From Nocardioides alkalitolerans DSM 16699 (GTDB lineage: Bacteria > Actinomycetota > Actinomycetes > Propionibacteriales > Nocardioidaceae), in contig NZ_KE384533.1 in the NCBI RefSeq assembly GCF_000426525.1, forward strand, positions 124,001-188,000: a DNA stretch of 64,000 nucleotides, read 5' to 3'. This document shows positions 14,448-24,150 of this stretch, one piece after another. The translations under genes and the position numbers were made by a program. The notes beneath the pieces were generated by a model. It was not told the DNA's origin and made no database searches. It saw only the letters and a list, made by a program, of their open reading frames with translations. Numbering within the stretch: position 1 is the stretch's first letter; each line of letters opens with the position of its first letter.

Positions 14448-17204
14448 CTAGCTCTTCGCCGCGGCCTTCGTGGTCTTCGTGGCCGCCGTCTTCTTCGTCG
14501 CGGTCTTCTTGGCGGCCGTCTTCTTCGCCGCCGTCTTCTTGGTGGCGGTCTTCTTGGCCGGCGCCTTCTTAGCGCCCTTCTTGGCCGCCTTCTTCGCAGG
14601 GCCCTTGGCCCGGCGCTCGGCGAGCAGCTCGGCCGCGCGCTCCAGGGTCAGCGAGTCGATCTCGTCGTCCTTGCGCAGCGTGGCGTTGTACTCGCCGTCG
14701 GTCACGTACTCACCGAAGCGACCCGCCTTCACCACGACCGGCTGCCCGGAGACCGGGTCGTTGCCCAGCTCCTTGAGCGGCGGCGCCGCAGCCGCGCGAC
14801 CCCGCTGCTTCGGCTGGGCGTAGATCGCCAGCGCCTCGTCGAGGGTGATCTCGAGCAGCTGGTCCTCCGTCGTGAGCGACCGCGAGTCGGTGCCCTTCTT
14901 GAGGTAGGGGCCGTAGCGGCCGTTCTGCGCGGTGATCTCGACGCCCTCGGCGTCGGTGCCGACGACGCGCGGGAGGCTGAGCAGCTTCACGGCGTCGTCG
15001 ATGGTCACCTGGTCGAGCACCATCGACTTGAACAGCGACCCGGTGCGCGGCTTCGCCGACTTCGGGGCGTCCTCGGGCAGCAGCTCGGTGACGTAGGGAC
15101 CGAAGCGGCCGTTCTTGGCGACCACGACGAGACCCGTCTCGGGGTGGCGACCGAGCTCGCGCTCCTCGCCGGACGGGTTCGCCAGCAGCTCGATGGCCTT
15201 CTCGACCGTGAGCTCGTCGGGCGGCAGGTCGTCGGGCACGTTGGCGCGCTTCGCGAACGCGGTGCCGTCGTCGTCCGGACCCTCGAGGTAGGGGCCGTAC
15301 TTGCCGACGCGCAGGTGGATGCCCGACTTCTCGGCCTCCTGGCCGCCGGAGTACGGCACCGGGAAGGTCGCCAGCTCCTTGGCGTCGATGTCGCCGAGCT
15401 CGTTGACGAGGGTCTTCAGCCCGTCGACGTCGCCGGAGCCGAAGTAGAACTCGCCGAGCTCGGTGTTGCGGTCCTTGCGGCCCGCGGCGATCTCGTCGAG
15501 CACGTCCTCCATCTCGGCCGTGAACTCGTAGCTGATCTGGCGCGGGAAGTGGTCGGTCAGCAGCCGGACCACCGAGAACGCGAGCCAGGCCGGCACCAGG
15601 GCCGTGCCCTTCTTGTAGACGTAGCCGCGGTTGAGGATCGTGCCGATGATCGACGCGTACGTCGACGGGCGGCCGATCTCCCGGTCCTCCAGCTCCTTGA
15701 TGAGCGTCGCCTCGGTGTAGCGCGCCGGCGGCTTCGTCTCGTGGCCGTTGGCGCCGAGCGAGGCGGCCGACACCGCGTCGCCCTCCTCGAGCGCCGGCAG
15801 GCGGGTCTCCTGGTCGTCGGTCGCGGCACCGTGGTCGGTGCCCTCGACGTACGCCTTCAGGAACCCGTGGAACGTGATGACGCGACCCGAGGCCGAGAAC
15901 ACGACGTCCTCGCCCGTGGCGGCGGTGCCACCGAGGCGGATCGAGACGCTCTGGCCGATCGCGTCGCGCATCTGGGAGGCGACGGTGCGCATCCAGATCA
16001 GCTCGTAGAGGCGGAACTGCTCGCCGCGCAGGCCGGTCTGGGCGGGGGTGCGGAACGACTCGCCCGCCGGGCGGATGGCCTCGTGGGCCTCCTGCGCGTT
16101 CTTGACCTTGCTCGCGTAGGTGCGCGGGGAGTCGGGCAGGTACTCCGCGCCGTACAGCTCCCGCACCTGGTCGCGCGCCGCGCCCACGGCGCCGGCGGAC
16201 AGCGTGGTCGAGTCCGTACGCATGTAGGTGATGAAGCCGTTCTCGTACAGCCGCTGCGCCACCGACATCGTCACCGAGGCGCTCATGCCCAGCTTGCGCG
16301 AGGCCTCCTGCTGCATCGTCGTGGTGCGGAACGGCGCGTACGGCGAGCGCTTGTAGGGCTTCGACTCCACCGAGCGCACGTCGTACGTCGCGTCGCTCAG
16401 CGCGGTCACGAGACCCTCGGCGCGCTGCCGGTCGAGGTGCACGACCTTGCCCTGCGAGGCGCTCTTCAGCAGCCCGTCGGGGCCGAAGTCGGAGCCGCGG
16501 GCCACCCGGGCGCCGTCGACGGAGTGCACCTTGGCCGGGAACATGCGCTGGTCGTGCTTGCTGCCGGCGTCGAAGGTGCCCTCGAGGTCCCAGTACGAGG
16601 CGACCCGGAAGCGCATGCGCTCCGACTCGCGGTCGACGACGAGGCGGGTCGCCACCGACTGCACGCGGCCGGCGGACAGGCCGCTCATGACCTTGCGCCA
16701 CAGCACGGGCGAGACCTCGTAGCCGTAGAGGCGGTCGAGGATGCGGCGGGTCTCCTGGGCCTCGACGAGGTCCATGGCCAGCTCGCGCGGGTTGTCGGCG
16801 GCCTCGAGGATCGCGGCCTTGGTGATCTCGTGGAAGACCATCCGCTTGACGGGGATGCCCTTCGGCTTCAGCTCGTCGAGAAGGTGCCACGCGATGGCCT
16901 CGCCCTCGCGGTCCTCATCGGTGGCGAGGAAGAGCTCGTCGGCGTCCTTCAGGAGGCTCTTGAGCTTGGAGATGTGGGACTTCTTGTCGCGCGGCACGAC
17001 GTAGTACGGCTCGAAGCCGTTCTCCACGTCGACGGCGAGCCGTCCCCACGGCTTGTCCTTGATCTTGGCCGGGGTGTCGGCGGCGTTGTTCGGCAGGTCA
17101 CGGATGTGCCCGATCGACGACTCGACGACGTACCCGGAACCCAGGTACCCCGCGATCGTGCGTGCCTTGGCAGGCGACTCGACGATCACCAGCTTGTGTG
17201 CCAC
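14448..17204 (-). CDS. topA: DNA topoisomerase I (type IA)
   Basis: 918 residues from the GTG at 17204. The open frame extends further upstream without family similarity. It relaxes negative supercoils through a covalent 5'-phosphotyrosine. The toprim domain begins at the N-terminus (LVIVESPAKA, catalytic Glu9) and contains ATDEDREGEAIAWHL for metal binding. The active-site Tyr is residue 327 in GFITYMRTDS. The C-terminal half holds repeats with G[RK][FY]GPY motifs in place of zinc fingers, as in actinobacterial enzymes. The end is a Lys/Ala tail of KKTAA-type repeats (about the last 60 residues), known in this phylum to bind DNA and promote processivity. Confidence 0.97.
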   Translation of the reverse strand: MAHKLVIVESPAKARTIAGYLGSGYVVESSIGHIRDLPNNAADTPAKIKDKPWGRLAVDVENGFEPYYVVPRDKKSHISKLKSLLKDADELFLATDEDREGEAIAWHLLDELKPKGIPVKRMVFHEITKAAILEAADNPRELAMDLVEAQETRRILDRLYGYEVSPVLWRKVMSGLSAGRVQSVATRLVVDRESERMRFRVASYWDLEGTFDAGSKHDQRMFPAKVHSVDGARVARGSDFGPDGLLKSASQGKVVHLDRQRAEGLVTALSDATYDVRSVESKPYKRSPYAPFRTTTMQQEASRKLGMSASVTMSVAQRLYENGFITYMRTDSTTLSAGAVGAARDQVRELYGAEYLPDSPRTYASKVKNAQEAHEAIRPAGESFRTPAQTGLRGEQFRLYELIWMRTVASQMRDAIGQSVSIRLGGTAATGEDVVFSASGRVITFHGFLKAYVEGTDHGAATDDQETRLPALEEGDAVSAASLGANGHETKPPARYTEATLIKELEDREIGRPSTYASIIGTILNRGYVYKKGTALVPAWLAFSVVRLLTDHFPRQISYEFTAEMEDVLDEIAAGRKDRNTELGEFYFGSGDVDGLKTLVNELGDIDAKELATFPVPYSGGQEAEKSGIHLRVGKYGPYLEGPDDDGTAFAKRANVPDDLPPDELTVEKAIELLANPSGEERELGRHPETGLVVVAKNGRFGPYVTELLPEDAPKSAKPRTGSLFKSMVLDQVTIDDAVKLLSLPRVVGTDAEGVEITAQNGRYGPYLKKGTDSRSLTTEDQLLEITLDEALAIYAQPKQRGRAAAAPPLKELGNDPVSGQPVVVKAGRFGEYVTDGEYNATLRKDDEIDSLTLERAAELLAERRAKGPAKKAAKKGAKKAPAKKTATKKTAAKKTAAKKTATKKTAATKTTKAAAKS

Positions 17205-17422
17205 GGAACCTCTTCGACCTGCCTCTCCCCGGGGCGTGCGGGTTTCCGCACGGCTCACCGGCGGCTCACAGTAGCGCGCAGTCCCGACGCCGCGGTGTCG
17301 GCCGTCCACCACCGCCCCGCCTGTGGAGGAGCGGTCGCGCACCGTCGGTGGGCGGTGCGAGGCTCGTGGGCACTTCGAACAGGCGACCGAAGGCGTCGCC
17401 GCGACACCGAGGAGACTCCGCG

Positions 17423-18310
17423 ATGACCGACCCGCTGTGGCCCCCGTCCGACCCGATGTTCCCCGAGCCCGTCGACGAGCGGTGGGCCGCCGACCCCGTC
17501 GGCCCGCGGGGGTACGACCACGTCGCCGGCCGGGCCTTCGAGCAGAGCGACGTGCTCCCGGGCGAGCAGCTGACCCACCTCGTGCTCGTCGACGGCCGCC
17601 TGGTCGACGTCTGGACGGAGCCGGTCGAGTCCACGCGCTGGGCCGCCGTCGCCCGGGCCTTCGACCGCGCCGGCCGGCCGGAGCCCGCACCCGCACCGGT
17701 CGACCCTCCCCGCCACGAGAGCGTGCTCGCGTGGCTCGACGACGTCGTCGGGGGCCGCCAGGCCCTGCTCGCGCTCACGACCGCTTCCGCGCCCGCCCCC
17801 GCCGAGGCCCCCGTCCTGCTGCCCGCCCACCTGCGCGACCGCTGGCAGGCGGTGCGCGACCTGCTGTCGGCCGTCAGCGACGAGTGCTTCGACGCGCCCA
17901 CCGAGGCCGCGCTGCACCGCGCCCTCGACCGCCTCGTGGTCGACGACCCGCAGTCCGTCGCCGCGGCCCGCTCGGCCGTGCACCTCGCCGGCGGGCTCTG
18001 CTGGCTGGTCGGCAAGGCCAACGGCCTCTTCGGTGCCCACGCGGCCACCCAGGGCGGCGTGCGCGACCTGCTCGGGCTCTCGCCGTCGATCTCGACCCTG
18101 GGCCCGCCGCTGCAGCGGTCGTTCGGAACGCCGTGGCCGGCGTCGGTGGGTCGCTACGGCGGCCGCAGCTGGTACGGCGCCCCCGACCTCCTGACGACGG
18201 GTTGCGTCGACCTGCTCACCGACCGCACGCGCCGGATGGTCGTGCGGATGCGCGACCGCGCCCTCGAGGAGGCCGCCCGCACGGGCGCCGTCGACCAGGA
18301 CGCGGCCTGA
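17423..18310 (+). CDS. Conserved hypothetical protein near topA
   Basis: 295 residues from the ATG at 17423, divergent from topA across 218 bp. There is no signal peptide or membrane helix. The N-terminal half is Pro/Ala-rich around residues 90-130. Residues about 140-240 are helical, with a Trp-Leu-Val-Gly-Lys-Ala-Asn segment followed by a possible helix-turn-helix (GVRDLLGLSPSISTLGPPLQ). This part resembles, weakly, the DUF6398 type, where a similar helix pair precedes a small HTH. I cannot assign a function. It is convergent with the methyltransferase gene. Confidence 0.6.
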   Translation: MTDPLWPPSDPMFPEPVDERWAADPVGPRGYDHVAGRAFEQSDVLPGEQLTHLVLVDGRLVDVWTEPVESTRWAAVARAFDRAGRPEPAPAPVDPPRHESVLAWLDDVVGGRQALLALTTASAPAPAEAPVLLPAHLRDRWQAVRDLLSAVSDECFDAPTEAALHRALDRLVVDDPQSVAAARSAVHLAGGLCWLVGKANGLFGAHAATQGGVRDLLGLSPSISTLGPPLQRSFGTPWPASVGRYGGRSWYGAPDLLTTGCVDLLTDRTRRMVVRMRDRALEEAARTGAVDQDAA

Positions 18311-18323
18311 CGGACGCCGCTCC

Positions 18324-19841
18324 TCAGACCTCCAGGTAGCCGCCGGCCACCAGGTCACGCGCGACGGGCAGGTAGGTCTCGCGCAGGGCGACGGGGTCCT
18401 CGTCGAGCAGCTCGCCGAGGGCGTCGACGATCTGGCCGAGCGTGAGGTCGCCGTCGCTCGCGCCGACGAGGGCGGCGGTCACCGTGTCGGCCGCGTGGCC
18501 GCGGCGGAACCCGCGCTGCTGACGCAGCACGATCGCCTCGGGGTCGGCCGCACCGGGCTCGCCCACCGTCTCCTGGCGCACGTCGGGCCGGCGCCGCAGC
18601 CGCACGTCGAGCAGCGACTCGTCGTCGATCGCGGCGAGGTCGTCGATCGCGTGGCCCCAGCCGCTGATCGCGGCGGCGATCGGCTGCTCCACGTCATACG
18701 GCCACTTCTCGAGACGAAGGGTCGGGGTGCCCGGGGCCTCCTCGGGGCGCCGGCGCAGGTTGATCCAGCCGAACCCGACGCCCTCGATGCCCTGGTCGGC
18801 GAACCACGAGAGCCAGGTGTCGTAGCGGCGCAGGTACTCCGGCGTGCCGGGGGCTCCCTCGTCGGCGAGCCACAGCTCGACGTACGCCGCCGGGTCGACG
18901 ACCTCGCGCTGCACGACGAAGGCGTCGCACGCGAGGCCGGGCTCGCCCGCGGGCGGCTCGAGCCAGCCGGCGAGCCGCTCGTCCCACGGCGTCCCCTCCT
19001 TGATGACCCAGTTGGCCAGCACCTGGCACCACCCGCCCGGGGTGAGGTGGCGAGGCGCGGCCCGCACGATGTCCTCGACCACGCGGTCACCGGGCAGCCC
19101 GGAGTCGCGGTAGACGAGGCGCTCGCCGGTGCCGGGAGAGATGACGAACGGCGGGTTCGTGGCGATGAGGTCGAACTGCTCGCCCCGCACGGGGTCGAAG
19201 TAGGAGCCGTCGCGCACCTCGATCGAGGGCAGGTCGTTCAGCGCCGCGTTGAGGCGGGCCAGCCGCAGCGCGCGGGGGTTGACGTCGGTGGCGACGACGC
19301 GGCCGGCGTGGGTCGCGAGGTGCAGGGCCTGCACACCGCAGCCGGTCCCGAGGTCGAGCGCCGACGTGACGTCGTCGCGGATGGTGAGCTGGGCGAGCGA
19401 CGTCGAGGCCGAGCTGATGCCGAGCACGTGGTCGCTCGTGACCCGGTTGGGCGTGCCGTCGAGACCGGGGGTGAGGTCGCTCACGACCCAGAAGTCGTGC
19501 TCGCCCGACGCGTCGGGAGCGGCGTACGGGCGGCAGTCCAGGCGGGCGCGCACCTCCCCGACCGTCGTCTCCAGCAACCCGTCGACCGCGAGCCGGTCGA
19601 CCAGACCGGGCAGCGCGAGGTCGGCCGCGGCGCGGGGCACGGCGGTCTGCAGGAGGAAGAGCCGGGTGAGGGTCGCGAGCGGCGAGCCGTCCGTCGTGCG
19701 CCGGAGCCCGGGCGCCGTCTGGTTGCGGGCCAGGGCGGAGTGCGCGGTCGCGCCGAGCAACCGTGCCACGGCGTCCACGGTGAAGTCGGCGGCGATCAGC
19801 GCCTCGCGGAGCCGGTGCGGGAGTTCACTCGTTGCGGTCAC
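18324..19841 (-). CDS. SAM-dependent N-methyltransferase (RsmC/HemK-like fold)
   Basis: 505 residues with a GTG start. An N-terminal helical domain (about 1-110) precedes a class I methyltransferase core. That core has DLGTGCGVQ (163-171, SAM site), an acidic ATDVNPRAL strand end, and the catalytic NPPFV (229-233) typical of enzymes that methylate exocyclic or amide nitrogens in RNA, DNA or protein. A long C-terminal domain (about 340-505) has no obvious family motif. Close genes in actinobacteria lie between topA and a cold-shock gene, as here. Whether it acts on rRNA or protein is not determinable from the sequence. Confidence 0.8.
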   Translation of the reverse strand: MTATSELPHRLREALIAADFTVDAVARLLGATAHSALARNQTAPGLRRTTDGSPLATLTRLFLLQTAVPRAAADLALPGLVDRLAVDGLLETTVGEVRARLDCRPYAAPDASGEHDFWVVSDLTPGLDGTPNRVTSDHVLGISSASTSLAQLTIRDDVTSALDLGTGCGVQALHLATHAGRVVATDVNPRALRLARLNAALNDLPSIEVRDGSYFDPVRGEQFDLIATNPPFVISPGTGERLVYRDSGLPGDRVVEDIVRAAPRHLTPGGWCQVLANWVIKEGTPWDERLAGWLEPPAGEPGLACDAFVVQREVVDPAAYVELWLADEGAPGTPEYLRRYDTWLSWFADQGIEGVGFGWINLRRRPEEAPGTPTLRLEKWPYDVEQPIAAAISGWGHAIDDLAAIDDESLLDVRLRRRPDVRQETVGEPGAADPEAIVLRQQRGFRRGHAADTVTAALVGASDGDLTLGQIVDALGELLDEDPVALRETYLPVARDLVAGGYLEV

Positions 19842-19936
19842 GCCCGCGAGCGTAGCGATCCGGGGAGACCGGGCCCCGCGGGGTGCGCGCGTGTGGTCCC
19901 CGGCGAGGGGAGCAGCAACGAGACACGCAACGAGAA

Positions 19937-19966
19937 AGGCCCCCTCCGCCGAAGCGGAAGGGGCCT
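19937..19966 (-). terminator. Rho-independent terminator of cspA
   Basis: A stem of 13 positions with one mismatch (aggccccctccgc with gcggaaggggcct) and a cgaa tetraloop. It lies 44 bp past the cspA stop and is followed on the minus strand by TTTCTCGTT. It separates cspA from the methyltransferase gene. Confidence 0.9.
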
Positions 19967-20009
19967 CCTCATGGTCTCGGACAGGTGCGTCCGAAGGCCG
20001 CGCGGTCGA

Positions 20010-20213
20010 TCAGACCGGGCGGACGTTCTCCGCCTGCGGGCCCTTGGGGCCCTGCGTGACGTCGAACTCGACCTTCTGGTTCTCGTCGAGGGACTTGTAG
20101 CCCTGGGTCTGGATCGCGGAGTAGTGGACGAAGACGTCGTCGCCACCGTTCTCCTGCGCGATGAAACCGAAACCCTTCTCGGCGTTGAACCACTTCACGG
20201 TGCCCTGAGTCAT
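20010..20213 (-). CDS. cspA: Cold-shock domain protein
   Basis: 67 residues, a single cold-shock (OB-fold) domain. RNP1 is KGFGFI and RNP2 is VFVHYSAI, with the usual [10 protein letters not shown] start and a [11 protein letters not shown] end. It binds single-stranded nucleic acid and acts as an RNA chaperone and antiterminator. The ATG follows gaggagaagagtcac, which has a good Shine-Dalgarno sequence. The upstream region is nearly 400 bp, which would allow the long 5' leader typical of cold-shock mRNAs. Confidence 0.97.
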   Translation of the reverse strand: MTQGTVKWFNAEKGFGFIAQENGGDDVFVHYSAIQTQGYKSLDENQKVEFDVTQGPKGPQAENVRPV

Positions 20214-20612
20214 GTGACTCTTCTCCTCTTGTCGGGGCGAGAGCCGTCACTTCGACGACCCACACCAGATGCGGTGATACGTCGCTCCGACTGTCGTGAG
20301 TGGCAGGCCCACGAAGAAAAGCGCCGTTGGATCACAAACTCCGCGGGCGATACCTGCTGGAACTTGCACCTGTTGCGACGACGACACTACCAACCCGAGC
20401 CCCGCGCAGGACATTCACCGGCAGGGTGAATTCCACGATGTGGGGTGAAGAGTCTGCAACGGGCTGATGACGACTGCGCAACACGGCCCTGGGGGCCGCT
20501 TCCCATGCGGCGGCCCGCTCGAGAATGACATCCGTTTGCCTCATGTGCGACAGTGTTGTCTCACATGCGACAGTGACAGATGTCGCTCCCCCGTGCTCAG
20601 GAGAGAACCCCA
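20214..20612. promoter_or_regulatory. Intergenic region between cspA and the TetR/efflux pair
   Basis: This 399-bp gap separates divergent genes and I see no convincing coding frame. Close to the TetR start, a 15-bp element is repeated 20 bp apart: tcatgtgcgacagtg at 20541-20555 and tcacatgcgacagtg at 20561-20575. The second copy also forms an inverted repeat with tgtcgc at 20581-20586 (gcgaca...tgtcgc, 7-nt centre). These are good candidates for TetR operators controlling the regulator and efflux genes. The half nearest cspA probably carries its promoter and 5' leader. Confidence 0.6.
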
Positions 20613-21170
20613 ATGGTCACGCGCGACGACGTCCTCGACCGTGCTCTGCGCCACCTCAACGTCGACCCCACGGCGTCGATGGGCGCGATCGCCGAGGCCG
20701 CCGGCGTCAGCCGCGCCACCGTGCACCGCCACTTCGACAGTCGCGAGGCCCTCGTGCGCGAGCTGTGCGACCGGTCGCTCGACCGGTGGGAGGAGTCCCA
20801 GGTCGCCGCCGGCATCGTGGCGGCCACCACCGCGCAGGACGCCGAGCTCTGCCGGGCCGCCCTCGACCGGCTGATCTCGGCGTACGTCGACGACGCCGAG
20901 GACTTCGGGTTCGCGCTCACCGACTGCTTCATCGACGTCGACCCTGACCTGCGGTCCCGCACGGAGACCCTGTTCGAGCTCGACATCGCGTTCCTGGTCA
21001 CGGCCCAGGAGCAGGGCGTCGTCCGCCGCGACCTCCCCGCCCGCTGGCTCGGCCACACCCTCTACGGGCTCTCCGTCGCCGCCCGCGACGCCCTGCGCAA
21101 CGGCGACGTCGCCCGCCGCGACCTCGACGCCATGGTCCGCACCACCTTCCTCGACGGAGCCTCCGCATGA
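20613..21170 (+). CDS. TetR family regulator of the adjacent efflux pump
   Basis: 185 residues from the ATG at 20613, with Shine-Dalgarno caggagag. The N-terminal HTH reads MGAIAEAAGVSRATVHRHF, where the recognition helix matches the TetR signature. The C-terminal ligand domain is helical, with conserved Trp/Leu near WLGHTLYGLSVAARDAL. It ends with an ATGA overlap onto the DHA2 pump gene, so the two are co-translated. By analogy with similar pairs it should repress both until a drug or toxic compound binds (inference). Confidence 0.9.
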   Translation: MVTRDDVLDRALRHLNVDPTASMGAIAEAAGVSRATVHRHFDSREALVRELCDRSLDRWEESQVAAGIVAATTAQDAELCRAALDRLISAYVDDAEDFGFALTDCFIDVDPDLRSRTETLFELDIAFLVTAQEQGVVRRDLPARWLGHTLYGLSVAARDALRNGDVARRDLDAMVRTTFLDGASA

Positions 21171-22756
21171 GCACCCCGCCCACGACCCCCGCCGGCACCC
21201 CCGCCGGAACCCCCGCCGGCACCCCCACCGGCACGCCGATCGACAAGGGCCACCCCCGCCGCTGGGCCGGCCTCGCCGTGCTCTCGGCCAGCCTCCTCGT
21301 GGTCGTCATGGACATGACGATCCTCAACATCGCGCTGCCCGAGATGTCGACGGAGCTGCGCCCCAGCTCCGTCGAGCTGCTCTGGATGGTCGACGTCTAC
21401 GCGCTCGTGCTCGCGGGGCTGCTCGTGCCGGTGAGCGCGCTCGGTGACCGCTGGGGCCGACGCCGGATGCTCGTCACCGGTTTCGTGATCTTCGCCCTCG
21501 CCTCGCTCGCCGTGCTCGTCGCGGAGACCCCCGCCCACGTCATCGGCGTGCGCGCCCTGCTCGGCATCGGTGGCGCGATGATCATGCCGTCGACGCTGTC
21601 GCTGATCCGCTCGCTCTTCCCGGACCCGACGGAGCGCGCGACCGCGCTCGGCGTCTGGGGCGCGATGGCGGCCGTCGGTGGAGCGCTGGGCCCGGTGGTC
21701 GGTGGCCTGCTGCTCGAGAAGTGGTCGTGGCACTCGGCGTTCCTCGTCAACGTGCCCGTCATGGTCGTGGCGATCGCGGCGGCGCTCTGGCTGCTGCCCG
21801 AGAGCCGCTCGGCCCGGCCCCCGCGGGTCGACGTGACCGGCGTCGTCCTCTCCTTCACCGGCATGGCGGCGCTCGTGTACGCCGTGAAGCACGTCGGCAA
21901 GCACGGCGTCGACCTCACCGGGGTCGCCGTCGCCGTCCTGGCCGTGGCGGCTCTCGTGCTCTTCGTCCGTCGCTGCCTCACCACGCCCGACCCGATGCTC
22001 GAGGTGCGGCTGTTCCAGGGCCGCGCCTTCACGGCAGGCGTCGTCACGGCGCTGGCCACGAGCATCGCCATGATCGCGATGCTCCTGCTGGGCGCGCAGT
22101 GGCTGCAGCTGGTGCAGGGCTGGTCGCCGCTGCAGTCGGGCCTCGCCCTGCTCCCCCTCGCGGTCGGCGGCCTCATCGGCTCGCCGCTCGCCCCGTCGGT
22201 GGCGCGCGTCGTCGGCGCCCGCACCGTGCTGGCCGGCGGGCTCGCGATCGGAGGCACCGGGTTCCTCGTGCTCTTCCTGGCGCCGAGCCCGCTGGGCTAC
22301 CCGGCGGTCGCGCTCGCCCTCAGCCTCGTCGGCATCGGGATGGCGTCCCTCGCCGTGGCCTCGGCCGTCATCATGGCCGGCGCGCCCGTGGACCAGGCCG
22401 GCAGCGCAGCAGCCATCGAGGAGAGCAGCTACGAGCTGGGCGGCGTCCTCGGCGTCGCGGTGCTGGGCAGCCTCGCGGCGGCGATCTACCGCAACGGCCT
22501 CCCGACGGCCGATCTCACGTCGTACGGCGTGAGCGACGCCGCGGCGGAGACCTCCCGCGAGTCCCTGGGCGGCGCGCTCGAGGTGGCCGGCGGGCTCGGC
22601 GGCAACGGCGCGGCGATGGCGGCCGACGCAGCGGCCTCGTTCACCGACTCGCTCACGTGGTTCGGCCTCGCCGGCGCGGTCGTGATGCTCTCGGCCTCGG
22701 TGCTCGTCGCCTGGCTCACGCCGCGCGACCTGGACCTGAGCGAGGTCGAGCACTGA
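21167..22756 (+). CDS. MFS drug efflux transporter, DHA2 (14-TM) family
   Basis: 529 residues. After a short N-terminal tail of repeated Gly-Thr-Pro-Ala units (residues about 7-24, encoded by a 12-bp tandem repeat) comes a 14-helix transporter. DHA2/QacA-EmrB motifs are present: VVVMDMTILNIALPEM in helix 1 (acidic residue of motif D1), the LGDRWGRRRML loop (motif A), and GPVVGGLLLEKWSWHSAFLVN (motif C, antiporter). It would export cationic or hydrophobic drugs in exchange for protons. The overlap with the TetR gene supports drug-inducible efflux. Confidence 0.92.
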   Translation: MSTPPTTPAGTPAGTPAGTPTGTPIDKGHPRRWAGLAVLSASLLVVVMDMTILNIALPEMSTELRPSSVELLWMVDVYALVLAGLLVPVSALGDRWGRRRMLVTGFVIFALASLAVLVAETPAHVIGVRALLGIGGAMIMPSTLSLIRSLFPDPTERATALGVWGAMAAVGGALGPVVGGLLLEKWSWHSAFLVNVPVMVVAIAAALWLLPESRSARPPRVDVTGVVLSFTGMAALVYAVKHVGKHGVDLTGVAVAVLAVAALVLFVRRCLTTPDPMLEVRLFQGRAFTAGVVTALATSIAMIAMLLLGAQWLQLVQGWSPLQSGLALLPLAVGGLIGSPLAPSVARVVGARTVLAGGLAIGGTGFLVLFLAPSPLGYPAVALALSLVGIGMASLAVASAVIMAGAPVDQAGSAAAIEESSYELGGVLGVAVLGSLAAAIYRNGLPTADLTSYGVSDAAAETSRESLGGALEVAGGLGGNGAAMAADAAASFTDSLTWFGLAGAVVMLSASVLVAWLTPRDLDLSEVEH

Positions 22757-22801
22757 CGCCCGCGCCGGTCGCGGTACGGCGGGAGCTCCTCGGCCGGGCC
22801 C

Positions 22802-24013
22802 TCAGCCCGTACGGCGACGGGCGAGCAGCGCGGCCGCGGTGCCCGCGACGGTGAAGGTCGCCGTCGTCACCAGCACCACGGTCAGCGGCGCCGCCCAGGC
22901 GTCGGTGGAGTCGTGGAGCACCCCGAGGAGCGTCGGACCGAGGGCGGCCACGACGTACCCCGAGCCCTGCACGAGGGTCGAGGTGGCGGCGCCCTCGCGG
23001 TCGGTGCGGGAGACCCGCACCACGATGCTGAAGATGGCCGCGAAGCCGCCGCCCTGGGCGATGCCGCCGAGCACGCTGCCCACCAGGTAGGCCTCGGGCG
23101 CGACGAGCAGCTGGAGCGGGAAGCTGAACCAGAGCGCGCCGACCGCCACCACCGTGAGCCACTCGGGCACCCGCAGCGCGAGCAGCGGCACGCCCAGCGC
23201 GCCGATGATGGCGCTCACCTGGAAGACCGACGCCAGGCCGCCGGCCGCCCCGGCGCTCGCACCGGCCTCGTCGGCCAGCACCGAGGGCAGCCAGGCCGTG
23301 AGCGAGTAGTACGACGTCGCCTGGCCCGCGAAGGCGACGGCCAGCAGGAGCACGACGGGGTTGCGCCACACCGGACCGGTGACCACCGGCGCCGCGACCG
23401 GCGCCTCCTCGACCTCCGCGGCCCGGCGGCGGTCGTGCAGCACGTAGAAGCGCCAGGCCACGATCGCGACGAGGGCGACGACGGTCGGCACGACGAGGGC
23501 GAAGCGCCAGCTCGTCGCGCCGGCGAGCGGGGCGGCCGTGAGCAGCACGGCCATCGAGCCGACGTTCATGACGGCCGTGTACATGCCGGTGACGGCGCCG
23601 GCGTACGCCGCCGGTGTGCCCCGACGGATGAGCACCGGCACGACGATGTTGCCGATCGTGATGCCGAGGCCGATGACCACGGTGCCGGCCACGGCCGCCG
23701 CGAACGAGCCACCCGACCGCACCAGGCTGCCGACCACGACGCCGCCCAGGCACAGCAGCACCGCGGACTCCGCGCCGAAGCGACGGATCACCAGCAGCGC
23801 GACCGGCGCCGCCAGGCCGAAGCAGAGCACCGGCAGGCTCGTCAGCAGCCCGACCTCGCCACCGGAGATGTCGAGGGCGGCGCGGATCTCGTCGGTCACC
23901 GCCGAGACGCCCACGAAGGGCGCCCGCAGGTTGAGCGCCGCGAGCATCAGGGCCGCGACGAAGAGCCACGGGAAGGGGGAGCGGGCGGGCGTCGTACCGG
24001 GTCCGCTCGTCAC
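22802..24013 (-). CDS. MFS transporter, CynX/NimT family
   Basis: 403 residues with 12 helices. The start FPWLFVAALMLAALNLRAPF is characteristic of the CynX/NimT (cyanate/2-nitroimidazole) family, with N-L-R in the first helix. Similarity continues through SLPVLCFGLAAPVALLVIRR and GNIVVPVLIRR. In the second half GQATSYYSLTAWLPSVL is a family hallmark. E. coli members move cyanate or 2-nitroimidazoles. Actinobacterial members are mostly uncharacterised. It is convergent with the DHA2 pump and lies next to tRNA-Lys. Confidence 0.87.
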   Translation of the reverse strand: MTSGPGTTPARSPFPWLFVAALMLAALNLRAPFVGVSAVTDEIRAALDISGGEVGLLTSLPVLCFGLAAPVALLVIRRFGAESAVLLCLGGVVVGSLVRSGGSFAAAVAGTVVIGLGITIGNIVVPVLIRRGTPAAYAGAVTGMYTAVMNVGSMAVLLTAAPLAGATSWRFALVVPTVVALVAIVAWRFYVLHDRRRAAEVEEAPVAAPVVTGPVWRNPVVLLLAVAFAGQATSYYSLTAWLPSVLADEAGASAGAAGGLASVFQVSAIIGALGVPLLALRVPEWLTVVAVGALWFSFPLQLLVAPEAYLVGSVLGGIAQGGGFAAIFSIVVRVSRTDREGAATSTLVQGSGYVVAALGPTLLGVLHDSTDAWAAPLTVVLVTTATFTVAGTAAALLARRRTG

Positions 24014-24150
24014 GCGAGCACGCTACGCCCCGCGCATCGGGCCACCCGAACCGAGGTACGGCGCACCGCGGCCCCGGCGCCCGGCCCCGGGCTGCGATAC
24101 TGCGGCTGGCGCTCGTGAGGTCCGGCCCCCGGCCTCCCTCGGCGCCCCGC

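Noticed and set aside
20332..20613. Small minus-strand open frame between cspA and the TetR gene
   Set aside because: 93 codons without a Shine-Dalgarno or motif, covering the probable operator and leader DNA. More likely non-coding regulatory sequence.
21180..21235. Repeated GTPA codons at the start of the DHA2 transporter as a sign of a frameshifted gene
   Set aside because: The repeats stay in frame, the ATGA overlap with the TetR gene fixes the start, and the transporter continues intact. It is a variable N-terminal tail only.
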